64,000 nucleotides of DNA, taken from Planobacterium oryzisoli (GTDB lineage Bacteria > Bacteroidota > Bacteroidia > Flavobacteriales > Weeksellaceae). This document shows, in pieces, positions 1 to 9,573 of the stretch. The stretch's first letter is position 1. Each line of letters opens with the position of its first letter. Where the stretch lies: positions 1 through 64,000 of the forward strand of contig NZ_JADKYY010000012.1 of assembly GCF_015354315.1 (NCBI RefSeq), read 5' to 3'. Made by a program: the position numbers and the translations under genes. The notes beneath the pieces are model-generated. The model was not told where the DNA came from and ran no database searches. It saw only the letters and a list, made by a program, of their open reading frames with translations.

Positions 1-5
1 AAGAA

Positions 6-27
6 AAGGACGGCATAAACCGTCCTT
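6..27 (-). terminator. possible terminator hairpin for a minus-strand gene to the left
   Basis: An 8-bp perfect stem (6-13 with 20-27) has a 6-nt loop. Read on the minus strand it is followed by a short T-rich run at the window edge. Its gene, if any, lies outside the window. Confidence 0.35.
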
Positions 28-87
28 CTGCTTGGGCTAAAAACCCAAAATCTACTTTTTTAACCCCAATTGGCTAAAAACAAAAGA

Positions 88-124
88 CTGTCCTCATTTT
101 TAGTTATGGGGACAGCCTCTTTTT
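88..124 (+). terminator. rho-independent terminator just before selO
   Basis: A 9-bp stem (88-96 with 107-115, one G-U pair) with a 10-nt loop is followed by a T-rich tract at 118-124. It probably ends a gene lying left of the window. The T tract stops only 3 nt before the selO start codon. Confidence 0.7.
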
Positions 125-127
125 GCA

Positions 128-1672
128 ATGGATTTAACCAAAATTAAAGCACCGTTTCTGGAGGAATTCCCGGTAGACCGCAGCGGAAATCCTATGCAGC
201 GTTCCATCACTGACTATTTTGGAGCAGTGGTACCACCTGCAACGTTTGACAATCCGCACTTGGTGCACTTTAATGCCGCCCTTGGAGAGGAACTGGGTCT
301 GGGTACCCCGGAGAAGAAGGAAGATTATGCCCTGTTGCACGCGCAGTACAGCGCGCAGAACATTTCTCCCTATGCCACCGTTTACGGGGGGCACCAGTTC
401 GGCCGTTGGGCGGGACAGCTCGGAGACGGTAGAGCCCTTTTTCTGGGAGAAGTCACTAGCCCGGAGGGCATAGGCTGGGAACTGCAGTGGAAAGGAGCGG
501 GCGCCACTCCTTTCTCGCGCCATGCCGACGGACGGGCGGTTTTGCGCTCTACCATTCGGGAGTATCTGATCAGTGAGGCAATGCACCACCTTGGAGTTCC
601 CACTACGCGTTCCCTTAGTATTAGCCTTACGGGTGAAGAAGTGGTTCGGGATATCCTGTATTCGGGCAATCCCCAGCGTGAGCCCGGCGCACTGATGGTG
701 CGCGCAGCGCAGAGCTTTCTACGCTTCGGACATTTTGAGTACTGGAGCGCCCTAGGCGATCTACCCAAGCTCCAGCAGCTGGCCGATTATGTGCTTAGGC
801 GCTATTACCCGCTGGTCGGCCTGAAGGGAAAAGAAAGCTATGAGGCACTGTTTGACCAGATCTGCAGAAGAACGGCCGAGCTCGTAGTGGAATGGATGCG
901 CGTAGGTTTTACCCACGGAGTACTGAATACCGACAACATGTCGGTCCTTGGACTTGGAATCGATTATGGGCCGTATGCTTTTTTGGATGCCTACGATTTA
1001 AATTTTACGTCCAATACTACCGATTTACCGGGACGCCGCTATGCCTTCGGTCAGCAGGGCAAAATAGCGCAGTGGAACCTTTGGCAGCTGGCCAATGCAC
1101 TGTATCCTCTCCTGGGAGAATCCAAGGCTTTGGAAAGCGCGCTTGACAGGTTCCCGGAGTATTTTTGGAAACTGCATGATAGTATGGTACACCGAAAATT
1201 TGGTTTCGCAGAGCAGTCCTCCGATTCTGCCGCCTTGGTAGTGTCTATTCAGTCGTTCATGCAATCGCACGAGGCGGACTATACCCTGTTTTTTTATCTG
1301 CTGTCGGAGCAGAAAGACGAAGCGGCGGCAATGCGGGCCCTACCTGCGGCATTTTACCGGTCTCTTTCTCAGAATGACCTGACGCAACTTCAGCACCTTC
1401 TTCAGCGCTACTTTCAACTGCGCGGCATTCAGCAGGTCCCAAGGGAAACAGCGCAGAAGATCATGCAAGAGACCAACCCTTCCTACATTTTAAGAAACTA
1501 CATGCTTTATAATATCATAGAGGAAGTGGAAAAAGGAGAAATGGAGGGCTTCCGTACGGCATTCGAAAGACTTCAGAATCCCTACCAACGGTCCGCGGAC
1601 AGCGTGCCCGCGCTACGGCCGCACAAGTACGACGCTCTGCCTGGATGCACCATGCTCTCCTGCAGTTCGTGA
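128..1672 (+). CDS. selO: protein adenylyltransferase SelO (YdiU/UPF0061 family)
   Basis: A pseudokinase-fold enzyme that transfers AMP from ATP to Ser, Thr or Tyr of target proteins; the E. coli homologue is linked to redox stress. The family blocks are clear: a GHQFG...GQLGDGRA block near residue 88, KGAGATPFSRHADGRAVLRS near 121, and HGVLNTDNMS...DYGP near 265, the metal/nucleotide site. The C-terminus is the family's conserved Cys-Ser-Ser, where eukaryotic SelO carries selenocysteine. At 514 aa it is slightly longer than the E. coli protein. The ATG at 128 is used because homologues start with a similar acidic/proline-rich stretch. No promoter is evident between the upstream terminator and this ATG. 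Confidence 0.95.
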   Translation: MDLTKIKAPFLEEFPVDRSGNPMQRSITDYFGAVVPPATFDNPHLVHFNAALGEELGLGTPEKKEDYALLHAQYSAQNISPYATVYGGHQFGRWAGQLGDGRALFLGEVTSPEGIGWELQWKGAGATPFSRHADGRAVLRSTIREYLISEAMHHLGVPTTRSLSISLTGEEVVRDILYSGNPQREPGALMVRAAQSFLRFGHFEYWSALGDLPKLQQLADYVLRRYYPLVGLKGKESYEALFDQICRRTAELVVEWMRVGFTHGVLNTDNMSVLGLGIDYGPYAFLDAYDLNFTSNTTDLPGRRYAFGQQGKIAQWNLWQLANALYPLLGESKALESALDRFPEYFWKLHDSMVHRKFGFAEQSSDSAALVVSIQSFMQSHEADYTLFFYLLSEQKDEAAAMRALPAAFYRSLSQNDLTQLQHLLQRYFQLRGIQQVPRETAQKIMQETNPSYILRNYMLYNIIEEVEKGEMEGFRTAFERLQNPYQRSADSVPALRPHKYDALPGCTMLSCSS

Positions 1673-1695
1673 TGCCGTTAGCGGAATTTATTTTC

Positions 1696-1703
1696 TATTT
1701 TTG
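1696..1703 (+). promoter_or_regulatory. Bacteroidota -7 element TATTTTTG
   Basis: The sequence matches TAnnTTTG and lies 18 nt upstream of the GTG start at 1721. No good -33 TTTG is visible at the usual spacing. Confidence 0.5.
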
Positions 1704-1720
1704 CACCAAAACCCGAACTA

Positions 1721-2998
1721 GTGAAATTAGCAGGATCGCTCCGTCACACTGCCCAGAAGCTCATTCCCAGCGGAAGGTTCCAATGGTTGTTTTTTCTTCT
1801 CACGCTTTTTTCTTACCTGGCTCTTGCCTACAGCGTAGCCTATCCCTATTCCATTGTCTTTGATCCGCGTATCCCCTGGGACGCCTATCTTAGTTTTGAT
1901 AACCGCGCCGTAGTTCTTACTGGTGGGGGTTATGAGCGGCATCCCCTTTCGGTTCATTTTTTTCAGGCCGTACGCGAGCTGGCGCTTTTTCTCTCCGAGG
2001 GAAAATTCGATGCGGTGTTCCGCGTGGTGCTTTCCTTTTCAAGTACTTTAGCCGTGGCATTGTCCGTTCTCTATGTGCTAAAGTATGCACTGGATATTCT
2101 AGAACTTGACCGTTTAGGTGCAAGTATTGTCTCGCTCTTGTTTGCAGGTTTTTCCACCGTGCTGTTCCTTAGTTTCACGCCCGAAACCTATACCTACAGT
2201 ATGTTGTTTTTGGTGGGGTATGTCTATCTGGTGGCCCTGGCCATGCGGCAGGGAACAGGACCCTCCTTTCTTCTTCTGAGTATCTCGAGTGTTCTTATTG
2301 CGGGGATGACAATCACCAACATAGTGAAAGTATTTATCCCGGTTCTTTTCACAAAAGATTTTTTCCGGAGCTGGAAACGGTTTTTTTCCTCCGTTCTTTA
2401 CTCGCTTCTTGCGGCGGGAATATTTGTTATTCTCTACCTTTACAGGCTGAATTTCGATATTCAGCGCGTACTGGATAAGTCCCTGCAGCAGTATGAAAAA
2501 TTTTCCCAGCCCAAGAGTATACCCATTTCCGATATGGTATTTTCCTGGTTTTACGGCGGCAATATCCTTTTGCCTCAATTCGAGCTTCGGGACTACCACA
2601 ATGGGAAAGGTTTTGAATTTAAAGCCCTGTTTTTGGACTTATACGACGGTTTTGGGGTTTATGTGGCCTTGGGTATACTGCTTGCGTTTGTGCTTTGGAG
2701 CGTGGTGGTAAACTTCCGTGAGAAGATGGTAGGCATTTTAGGGCTCATGCTGCTGGTGGATGTAGTGATCCACTGCGGGCTGCAGTTTGGCCTTCATACG
2801 TCCTATATCTACGGAGGGCATTTTGTGTTTATTTATCCCTTGCTACTAGGCTACCTTCTTAAAAGGTACAAGATAAAAAAAGAGCTTTATCCCAAGCTGC
2901 TGCTGGGAATGGCGTTCTTGGTATTTTATTTTTGGACCAACAACGTGTATCGTTTGGGAGAATTTTTCTCGTTTCTAGAGCTGTATTACAAAGAATAG
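1721..2998 (+). CDS. polytopic inner-membrane protein, possible GT-C-like fold
   Basis: A 425-aa protein with about ten hydrophobic segments. An Asp and a His-Pro pair in the first long loop (residues about 60-75) and the aromatic Pro-Glu-Thr-Tyr loop near 153 recall polyprenol-dependent GT-C glycosyltransferases and DUF6080-type Bacteroidota proteins, but I see no decisive motif. The start is GTG at 1721, chosen because it lies just after a -7 element and opens into a basic amphipathic stretch before the first membrane segment. It is transcribed alone, convergent with the SPOR gene, which ends 6 nt away. The membrane location is secure; the function is inference. Confidence 0.8.
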   Translation: MKLAGSLRHTAQKLIPSGRFQWLFFLLTLFSYLALAYSVAYPYSIVFDPRIPWDAYLSFDNRAVVLTGGGYERHPLSVHFFQAVRELALFLSEGKFDAVFRVVLSFSSTLAVALSVLYVLKYALDILELDRLGASIVSLLFAGFSTVLFLSFTPETYTYSMLFLVGYVYLVALAMRQGTGPSFLLLSISSVLIAGMTITNIVKVFIPVLFTKDFFRSWKRFFSSVLYSLLAAGIFVILYLYRLNFDIQRVLDKSLQQYEKFSQPKSIPISDMVFSWFYGGNILLPQFELRDYHNGKGFEFKALFLDLYDGFGVYVALGILLAFVLWSVVVNFREKMVGILGLMLLVDVVIHCGLQFGLHTSYIYGGHFVFIYPLLLGYLLKRYKIKKELYPKLLLGMAFLVFYFWTNNVYRLGEFFSFLELYYKE

Positions 2999-3004
2999 CC
3001 TTGC

Positions 3005-3535
3005 CTATTTGGCTTCTACACAGAAAACGCGGTACTGTACTGCAACTGCAGACCTGAAAGCGCTTCTGATTCGGGCTAAATCAGAGGCGGCGGACTGACG
3101 GGAAATATAGCTTCCTGCTAGGATCTTGTAATTAGGACGAAGAGACGCATCGGTCTCTACTTTAATTCCTGGGAAACGGCTCCTGAAGTTGGCTTTCACC
3201 TGATTGGCTTCCGCATTACTCTTTACCACCGCAACCTGAATTTTGTACCCAAGAATACGGGGGTTCTGTTTGCATATTTCCGCTCTGGACAGCGGTCTGG
3301 ACGGGGTATTATTTACCACTCGAGGTGTAGAGGGAGTGTATTCGGCATTGTCTTTCGCCTTTTCCATTAGTTCGCACTTCTCTTGCAGATCGGATAAGGA
3401 CTTTTGAATTTTAGCATCCATAGAAACCGTTAAGGGAGTACCGGAAATCGTATCAGTGGTGCGGACCTGTTGCCCCTGAAGGTGGAGGGAACCCATAAGG
3501 GTAAGTACCGCAAGAATTCGTAGCGAAAATTTCAT
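3005..3535 (-). CDS. secreted SPOR-domain protein
   Basis: A 176-aa protein with a cleavable signal peptide (residues about 1-21, ending Leu-Gln-Gly-Gln). A short helical, Cys-containing middle part is followed by a C-terminal SPOR domain from about residue 105: a GYKIQVAV strand, a helix, a second repeat KILAGSYISR and a helix. SPOR domains bind denuded glycan strands of septal peptidoglycan, so a cell-envelope or division role is likely. It has its own promoter and is divergent from the act operon. The stop codon directly faces the end of the membrane-protein gene. Confidence 0.85.
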   Translation of the reverse strand: MKFSLRILAVLTLMGSLHLQGQQVRTTDTISGTPLTVSMDAKIQKSLSDLQEKCELMEKAKDNAEYTPSTPRVVNNTPSRPLSRAEICKQNPRILGYKIQVAVVKSNAEANQVKANFRSRFPGIKVETDASLRPNYKILAGSYISRQSAASDLARIRSAFRSAVAVQYRVFCVEAK

Positions 3536-3551
3536 TAAAACAGTGTTTATG

Positions 3552-3582
3552 CAAATTTACTACAAATAAAAATCATACCAAA
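3552..3582 (-). promoter_or_regulatory. promoter of the SPOR gene (TTTG-N19-TAAATTTG)
   Basis: On the minus strand, TTTG (3582-3579) is followed after exactly 19 nt by TAAATTTG (3559-3552). This is a full match to the Bacteroidota -33/-7 consensus. The start codon lies about 17 nt downstream. Confidence 0.8.
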
Positions 3583-3641
3583 TGCTATTATTTAGAACTG
3601 TTATAAATTAAATCAAAAGGCTTTTGGCTGCTTTTATTACG

Positions 3642-3673
3642 TTGTTAAATTGTTGTTAAAAAGCTTACTTTTG
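3642..3673 (+). promoter_or_regulatory. promoter of the act operon (TTG-N21-TACTTTTG)
   Basis: A -7 element TACTTTTG (3666-3673) is preceded by TTG (3642-3644) with a 21-nt spacer. The predicted start site is near 3680, giving a leader of about 43 nt before actA. Confidence 0.65.
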
Positions 3674-3722
3674 CAGAATTGAATGTATACTCATCAATTT
3701 TTACTAACCCAAGATTATTTAA

Positions 3723-5093
3723 ATGATTAGTTGGAGAAAGCATTACAAAAGGGGTTTACTGGCGATAACTTTATTGCTTACAACCACCGCTTCAGTCCAC
3801 GCTCAGGACGGGGATCCTAAGAACGGAGAAAAACTTTTCAAAGCACAATGTGCCGCATGCCACGCCCTGGATAAACAGATGGTAGGTCCGGCATTAGGCG
3901 GTGTGGTGGAACGCTTGAAAACCGAACAAAATCTGGATATTGACTGGTTGCGAAGCTGGATCAAGGACAACGAAGCACTTCGGGCCTCTGGAGATAAATA
4001 TGCCAATGAGGTATATGAAAAATTCAATAAGACGCCAATGACTCCGTTTCCGAATCTCTCGGACAAGGACATTGACGATATTTTGGCCTATACCACTAAT
4101 CCGCCTGCTCCAGAACCTGCAGCTGCCGCAGAGGGCGGGGCTTCGCAGGCCGACACTATCGCTGCATTAGAGGAGGCTAGAAAACAAAGCGATAATTCTA
4201 AGATTCTTTTAATCTCCCTGGGTTTTATAGCTGCACTGCTTCTATGGCTTCTTCTTAGGCTGCGTCAGCTCGTGAAGCTTAGCCAAAGCCAGGAGCTTGC
4301 AGAACTCGATCAGACGAGAATTCACAGCATTGGGGATTTTTATTCCAAATACAAGTTGGTAGGTCAGGGATTGCTTGGGCTACTGGCGCTTTTTGCTTTC
4401 TACGGGGTATGGAACTGGACAATGGATATTGGGGTCTATAAGGGCTACAAACCAGAGCAGCCTATTTACTTTTCGCATAAAATCCATGCGGGAGACAACA
4501 AAATTGATTGCCAGCTTTGCCACTCCTCAGCCAAATACGGAAAAGTATCGGAAATTCCTTCCATGAATGTGTGTATGAACTGCCACCGGAACATCTCTGA
4601 GTACAACGGAGCGTATCTGGAGCCAGGAAAAGACAAGGCATTCTACGACGGGGAAATCCAGAAAATATATGCTGCCACCGGTTGGGATCCGGAAAGCCAG
4701 TCCTATAAAAACAAGCCGCAGCCGGTAGAATGGGTGCGCATCCACAACATGCCGGATTTCGTGTATTTCAACCACGCCCAGCACGTCGTTGCCGGGGAAC
4801 AGGCGATTCTAAATTCCCACAACAAGAAAAACCCTAACGATCAGATTGACGTTGTATGTAAAGCGTGCCACGGTCAGGTAGATACCATGAATGTTGTATC
4901 CATGGCCAATGACTTTACAATGGGCTGGTGTATAGAGTGTCACCGAACGACTGAGGTCGATATGAATAATGGATATAACAAGGAATACTTCCAAAATCTT
5001 CACGACAAGCTGAAGAAACAGTATCCGAAATCCGAAGGTAAGATCACTGTAGATGCAATCGGAGGTCTTGAGTGTGGTAAGTGTCATTATTAA
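3723..5093 (+). CDS. actA: alternative complex III subunit A: monoheme cytochrome c fused to pentaheme cytochrome
   Basis: Electron-output subunit of the quinol:electron-acceptor oxidoreductase ACIII. A signal peptide (about 1-28) leads into a class-I cytochrome c domain with CAACH at 43-47 and a likely axial Met at 106. An Ala/Pro linker, one membrane helix (about 161-180) and a second (about 214-232) follow. A periplasmic part then carries five CXXCH motifs at 263, 284, 379, 403 and 451, so there are six c-type hemes in all. Family knowledge places the pentaheme part next to ActB, passing electrons out of the iron-sulfur chain. It is the first gene of actABCDEF, 22 nt before actB. The extra N-terminal heme domain is the notable point. 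Confidence 0.95.
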   Translation: MISWRKHYKRGLLAITLLLTTTASVHAQDGDPKNGEKLFKAQCAACHALDKQMVGPALGGVVERLKTEQNLDIDWLRSWIKDNEALRASGDKYANEVYEKFNKTPMTPFPNLSDKDIDDILAYTTNPPAPEPAAAAEGGASQADTIAALEEARKQSDNSKILLISLGFIAALLLWLLLRLRQLVKLSQSQELAELDQTRIHSIGDFYSKYKLVGQGLLGLLALFAFYGVWNWTMDIGVYKGYKPEQPIYFSHKIHAGDNKIDCQLCHSSAKYGKVSEIPSMNVCMNCHRNISEYNGAYLEPGKDKAFYDGEIQKIYAATGWDPESQSYKNKPQPVEWVRIHNMPDFVYFNHAQHVVAGEQAILNSHNKKNPNDQIDVVCKACHGQVDTMNVVSMANDFTMGWCIECHRTTEVDMNNGYNKEYFQNLHDKLKKQYPKSEGKITVDAIGGLECGKCHY

Positions 5094-5115
5094 TAACGAA
5101 AAATCAGAAGTATAA

Positions 5116-8100
5116 ATGGCTTCAAATAAAATACAATTCAGAAGTATTCACGAACTTAAAGACCCGGCACTTAACCATAAGCTGGCTCAGAAGGAATTTC
5201 AGGACGAAATTCCGGTGGACGAATTTTTGGAAGATGCAAACAACTCCCAGAGCAGTTCTACCTCCAGGAGAGACTTCTTAAAACTACTTGGATTTTCCAC
5301 AGCGGCCGTAACGCTTGCTGCGTGTGAGGCTCCGGTGATAAAGACAATTCCTTACGTAGTTAAGCCCCACGATATCATTCCTGGCGTACCTAACTACTAC
5401 GCAACTTCGTATTTTGATGGTGCAGACTTTGCCAGCGTACTGGTAAAGACCCGTGAAGGGCGGCCGATAAAAATCGAGCCGAACCCTGCTGCAGGAGCCT
5501 TGGGTAAAACCAGTGCCCGTGTACAGGCAGGAGTGCTTTCTCTATACGACAACGATAAAGTAAAACAACCGAAATTAAACGGTAAGGACGAGACCTACGA
5601 TAAAGTCGATGACTATGTAATTAAAGCACTTAACGAATCGCAGGCTGGAGGGAAACGTATTGTACTATTATCCCACTCTTATCCTTCACCAACGTTTAAA
5701 AAGCTCTTTGCTGAGTTCCAGGCGAAGTATCCTACCGCAGAACTGGTAACCTACGATGCATTACCGCACGCTGCGGCTCTTGAAGCAGCCGTGGAAGTTT
5801 TTGGCACGCGCGCACTTCCAGTATACGATCTTTCCCAAACCGAACTGGTCGTTTCTTTCCAGGCGGATTTCCTGGGCGACTACAACACAGGAGGTCTGGA
5901 AACATCCTATGCACTGGCCAAAACGCCGGGACCGAATATGCTTCGCCATATTCAGGTGGAATCCAACCTTTCTTTAACGGGTGCAAATGCCGATGAGCGC
6001 ATCCGTCTTAAGCCAAGTGCTGTGAACAAGCTTCTTGTAGATGTGTACAACGCACTAAACGGAGGATCTGCAAGTGGCCAGGCAGCGCAGATCGCGAAAG
6101 AACTTTCTGAAAAAGGCTCGAAAGCCGTTGTATTTGCAGACGGATCAAAGGCTGCCTACGTACTGGCACACGTTATCAATCAGAAACTCGCCTCGCAAGC
6201 ATTTACAGGCAAGGCCAGTACTCTGAGAGAATTTGACGCTAAGCGCTATGAGGAATTCCTGGGATGGCTTAATGCCGGACAGGTAGGAGTCTTAATTGCA
6301 CACCGCGTCAATCCGGTATACTCTTCAGCGAAGGGAGCGGAGTTCCAGAAACTACTGGAAAAAGCGACCCACGTGGTTGCAGTTACCGATAAGAAAAACG
6401 AAATGTATAAGGCTGCCAAGGTGGTTATTCCTTCCACCCACTGGTTAGAATCTTGGGGAGATCTTTCTCCGCAAAGCGGAGTGTACGCCCTTATGCAGCC
6501 TACTATTTCCAAAGTATACAAGCCTAGACAGATTGAAGAATCCCTACTGGTTTGGTTAAACGGAAAAGGCCACGAAAACAATAATTTCTACAATTATCTA
6601 AAGGCAAGCGCTACTACCCTTCTCGGGGATGTATCTTTTAATAAGGCGCTTTATAATGGTCTGAATCAAGTAGCTTCAACCGCTACGCTGAGTTACGCCG
6701 GCGGCAACGCGCAAGGCGCAGTAGCGGAGCTGTCGCGATTCAAGGCTTCCGATCTGGAACTTGTCCTGTATACTAGTACCGCGATCGGAGACGGAACCCA
6801 AGCCAACAACCCTTGGCTGCAGGAACTGCCGGATCCAATTACGCGTCTATCCTGGGATAATTACCTGACGGTATCTCCAAAGGATGCGGAACGTCTGGGA
6901 CTGGTAAACGACCTGAACGGAAGGATGCAGCTTGATGGCTCGGTAGTGAACGTAAAGGTAGGAAATACCACCCTTAATAATGTTCCTGTATTCATTCAGC
7001 CAGGACAGGCCGAAGGTTCTTTAGGACTTGCTTTGGGATACGGTAAAAAAGATTCCGGCAAAGTAGCCGAAACAGGAATCAACGCATACCCACTCTTTGA
7101 CGGTATGAACACCACCCTGTCCGGAGTTTCTCTTGAAAAAGTGGGCGATATGCATGAGTTCGCCGGCATGCAGCTTCAGAACACCCTGATGGGACGCTAC
7201 GAAATTGCACGTGAAGTTCCTTTAGAATCGTTCCTGAATGTAGCATTCGACGACAAGCAGAATGGATGGAATAAGCCACTCGAATACCACACATTGACAG
7301 AGTCTACTCCTGCTGGAAAAATTACTCTTTGGGATGAGTTTGACGATACGGACGGACCACACTTTAACCTCTCCGTAGATTTGAATGCCTGTACCGGATG
7401 TGGAGCTTGTATCATAGCGTGTCAAGCCGAAAACAATGTCCCTGTTGTAGGTAAGGAAGAAATCAGAATGTCTAGAGATATGTACTGGCTGCGTATCGAC
7501 AGATACTACTCCGCAAGAGAAAAAATCACCACTAAGGAGCAGATTGACCGCAACCTTAATGTGCCGCAGGTGTACGATATCCTTATCGACCCGGCAGAGA
7601 ACCCAGATGTGATCTTCCACCCGGTAATGTGTCAGCACTGTAACCACGCACCATGCGAGACTGTATGTCCGGTGGCTGCAACTTCCCATGGTAAGCAGGG
7701 TCAGAACCAAATGGCCTACAACCGTTGTGTGGGTACAAGATACTGCGCGAATAACTGTCCGTACAAAGTGAGACGTTTCAACTGGTTCAATTACGCGCAG
7801 AACGATAAGTTTGACTTCAATATGAACAACGACCTTGGTCGAATGGTACTTAACCCAGACGTGGTAGTAAGAACCCGTGGGGTTATGGAAAAATGCTCTA
7901 TGTGTATTCAGATGACCCAGAACACTATTCTTGAAGCCAAGAAAGAGGGCCGCAGAATAGTAGACGGTGAATTCCAGACAGCATGTTCCAAAGCATGTTC
8001 TACAGGAGCTATGCAGTTTGGCGATATGAACGACAAGGACTCTCAGGTTCGCAAACTATTTACAAGCAACAGAAGATATACGCTGCTTGAAGAGATTGGA

Positions 8101-8160
8101 ACCAAGCCGAATGTCTTCTACCATACCAAAGTCAGAAACAGAAAAGAAAACAAAGTTTAA
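5116..8160 (+). CDS. actB: alternative complex III subunit B, iron-sulfur/molybdopterin-like protein
   Basis: A 1014-aa periplasmic ACIII subunit. A twin-arginine motif RRDFLK sits at 51-56 in a long N-region, followed by a hydrophobic stretch ending in a lipobox-like LAAC (Cys70). The large middle part resembles the molybdopterin oxidoreductase fold but is thought to bind no cofactor in ACIII. The C-terminal quarter is a ferredoxin-like unit with four cysteine groups: CxxCxxC starting at 759, a second from 839, and further groups near 871 and 927-960. These would hold Fe-S clusters carrying electrons from quinol towards ActA. It lies between actA and actC. Confidence 0.95.
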   Translation: MASNKIQFRSIHELKDPALNHKLAQKEFQDEIPVDEFLEDANNSQSSSTSRRDFLKLLGFSTAAVTLAACEAPVIKTIPYVVKPHDIIPGVPNYYATSYFDGADFASVLVKTREGRPIKIEPNPAAGALGKTSARVQAGVLSLYDNDKVKQPKLNGKDETYDKVDDYVIKALNESQAGGKRIVLLSHSYPSPTFKKLFAEFQAKYPTAELVTYDALPHAAALEAAVEVFGTRALPVYDLSQTELVVSFQADFLGDYNTGGLETSYALAKTPGPNMLRHIQVESNLSLTGANADERIRLKPSAVNKLLVDVYNALNGGSASGQAAQIAKELSEKGSKAVVFADGSKAAYVLAHVINQKLASQAFTGKASTLREFDAKRYEEFLGWLNAGQVGVLIAHRVNPVYSSAKGAEFQKLLEKATHVVAVTDKKNEMYKAAKVVIPSTHWLESWGDLSPQSGVYALMQPTISKVYKPRQIEESLLVWLNGKGHENNNFYNYLKASATTLLGDVSFNKALYNGLNQVASTATLSYAGGNAQGAVAELSRFKASDLELVLYTSTAIGDGTQANNPWLQELPDPITRLSWDNYLTVSPKDAERLGLVNDLNGRMQLDGSVVNVKVGNTTLNNVPVFIQPGQAEGSLGLALGYGKKDSGKVAETGINAYPLFDGMNTTLSGVSLEKVGDMHEFAGMQLQNTLMGRYEIAREVPLESFLNVAFDDKQNGWNKPLEYHTLTESTPAGKITLWDEFDDTDGPHFNLSVDLNACTGCGACIIACQAENNVPVVGKEEIRMSRDMYWLRIDRYYSAREKITTKEQIDRNLNVPQVYDILIDPAENPDVIFHPVMCQHCNHAPCETVCPVAATSHGKQGQNQMAYNRCVGTRYCANNCPYKVRRFNWFNYAQNDKFDFNMNNDLGRMVLNPDVVVRTRGVMEKCSMCIQMTQNTILEAKKEGRRIVDGEFQTACSKACSTGAMQFGDMNDKDSQVRKLFTSNRRYTLLEEIGTKPNVFYHTKVRNRKENKV

Positions 8161-8178
8161 ATAATAATAAGGTAACAG

Positions 8179-9573
8179 ATGTCACACTACGAAGCCCCGA
8201 TTAGGGAACCTTTAATTATTGGTCACAAAACTTATCACGATATCACAGAAGATATCGCCCGACCTATTGAGGAAAGAGCTGGAAAACTTTGGTGGATCTC
8301 ATTCTACGCAGCACTGGTTCTTTTCATTTACGGATTTGGATGCATCGCCTATACCATTGGTACAGGTATCGGTGCGTGGGGTCTGAACCGGACTATCAAC
8401 TGGGGTTGGGATATTACCAACTTTGTATGGTGGGTAGGTATCGGTCACGCAGGAACGCTGATCTCTGCGGTACTCTTATTATTTAGACAGCGCTGGAGAA
8501 TGTCCGTAAACCGTTCTGCAGAGGCGATGACAATTTTTGCCGTAGTACAGGCGGCCATCTTCCCGGTGATTCACATGGGTAGAGTATGGGTAGGCTACTG
8601 GGTTTTCCCTATTCCTAACCAGTACGGATCGCTTTGGACCAACTTCAACTCCCCACTTCTTTGGGACGTATTTGCAATTTCTACCTATTTCTCTGTATCC
8701 ACGGTATTTTGGTTCATGGGACTTATTCCGGACTTTGCTATGATTCGTGACCGCGCAAAAACCCCTTGGACCAGAAAGATCTATACCTTCCTGGCGTTTG
8801 GATGGGGTGGAAAGGCCAAGCACTGGCAGCGCTTTGAAGAACTTTCTCTAGTTCTTGCGGGTCTTGCCACACCACTTGTATTCTCGGTACACACCACGGT
8901 ATCTTTCGACTTTGCTACTTCGGTTATCAAAGGATGGCATTCCACAATTTATCCTCCGTACTTTGTTGCGGGAGCGATCTTCTCCGGATTTGCCATGGTA
9001 CAGACTCTTCTTTTGGTAGCTCGGAAAGTAGCCAATCTGGAAGACTACATTACCATGTACCATATTGAAATCATGAACATCGTTATTATTGTAACAGGAG
9101 GTATGGTAACGGTAGCGTACGCGGTAGAATATTTCATCGCCTGGTACTCAGGAAGTAGATACGAAGACTTTGCATACCTTACGCCGGGAGCAGCTACAGG
9201 GCCATACTGGTGGGCGTTCTGGTCACTAATTATCTGTAACCTGGTCGTACCTGCTTCGTTTTGGTTCAAGAAGCTTAGAACCAATATCATTTGGACATTC
9301 TTCGTAGCCCTTATCATTAACATCGGTATGTGGTTCGAACGTTTCGATATTATCGTAATTAACCTTTCCAGAGACTATTTACCAAGTGCATGGACCATGT
9401 TTATGCCAACCATTATCGATGTGGGAGTCTACTTAGGAACAATCGGGTTCTTCGGAGTACTTTTCCTACTCTATGCCAGAACATTCCCTGTCATTGCACA
9501 GGCCGAGCTTAAGTCTATTTTGAAAATTTCAGGTGAAACTTATAAAGCAAAAGAAGGAGATGAGCACCACTAA
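8179..9573 (+). CDS. actC: alternative complex III subunit C, NrfD/PsrC-like quinol-oxidising membrane subunit
   Basis: A 464-aa integral membrane protein with about ten helices arranged as two NrfD-like bundles. Members of this family carry the quinol site on the periplasmic side and a possible proton pathway. The His-rich and acidic residues within helices (for example the GHAGTL segment near residue 92 and HTTVSFDFA near 236) fit the family. It overlaps actD by 14 nt, indicating translational coupling. ActF later in the operon is its structural counterpart. Confidence 0.95.
   Translation: MSHYEAPIREPLIIGHKTYHDITEDIARPIEERAGKLWWISFYAALVLFIYGFGCIAYTIGTGIGAWGLNRTINWGWDITNFVWWVGIGHAGTLISAVLLLFRQRWRMSVNRSAEAMTIFAVVQAAIFPVIHMGRVWVGYWVFPIPNQYGSLWTNFNSPLLWDVFAISTYFSVSTVFWFMGLIPDFAMIRDRAKTPWTRKIYTFLAFGWGGKAKHWQRFEELSLVLAGLATPLVFSVHTTVSFDFATSVIKGWHSTIYPPYFVAGAIFSGFAMVQTLLLVARKVANLEDYITMYHIEIMNIVIIVTGGMVTVAYAVEYFIAWYSGSRYEDFAYLTPGAATGPYWWAFWSLIICNLVVPASFWFKKLRTNIIWTFFVALIINIGMWFERFDIIVINLSRDYLPSAWTMFMPTIIDVGVYLGTIGFFGVLFLLYARTFPVIAQAELKSILKISGETYKAKEGDEHH

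Noticed and set aside
5732-7710. Several open frames antisense to actB
   Set aside because: They have no family features and lie opposite a clearly coding gene with strong codon bias.
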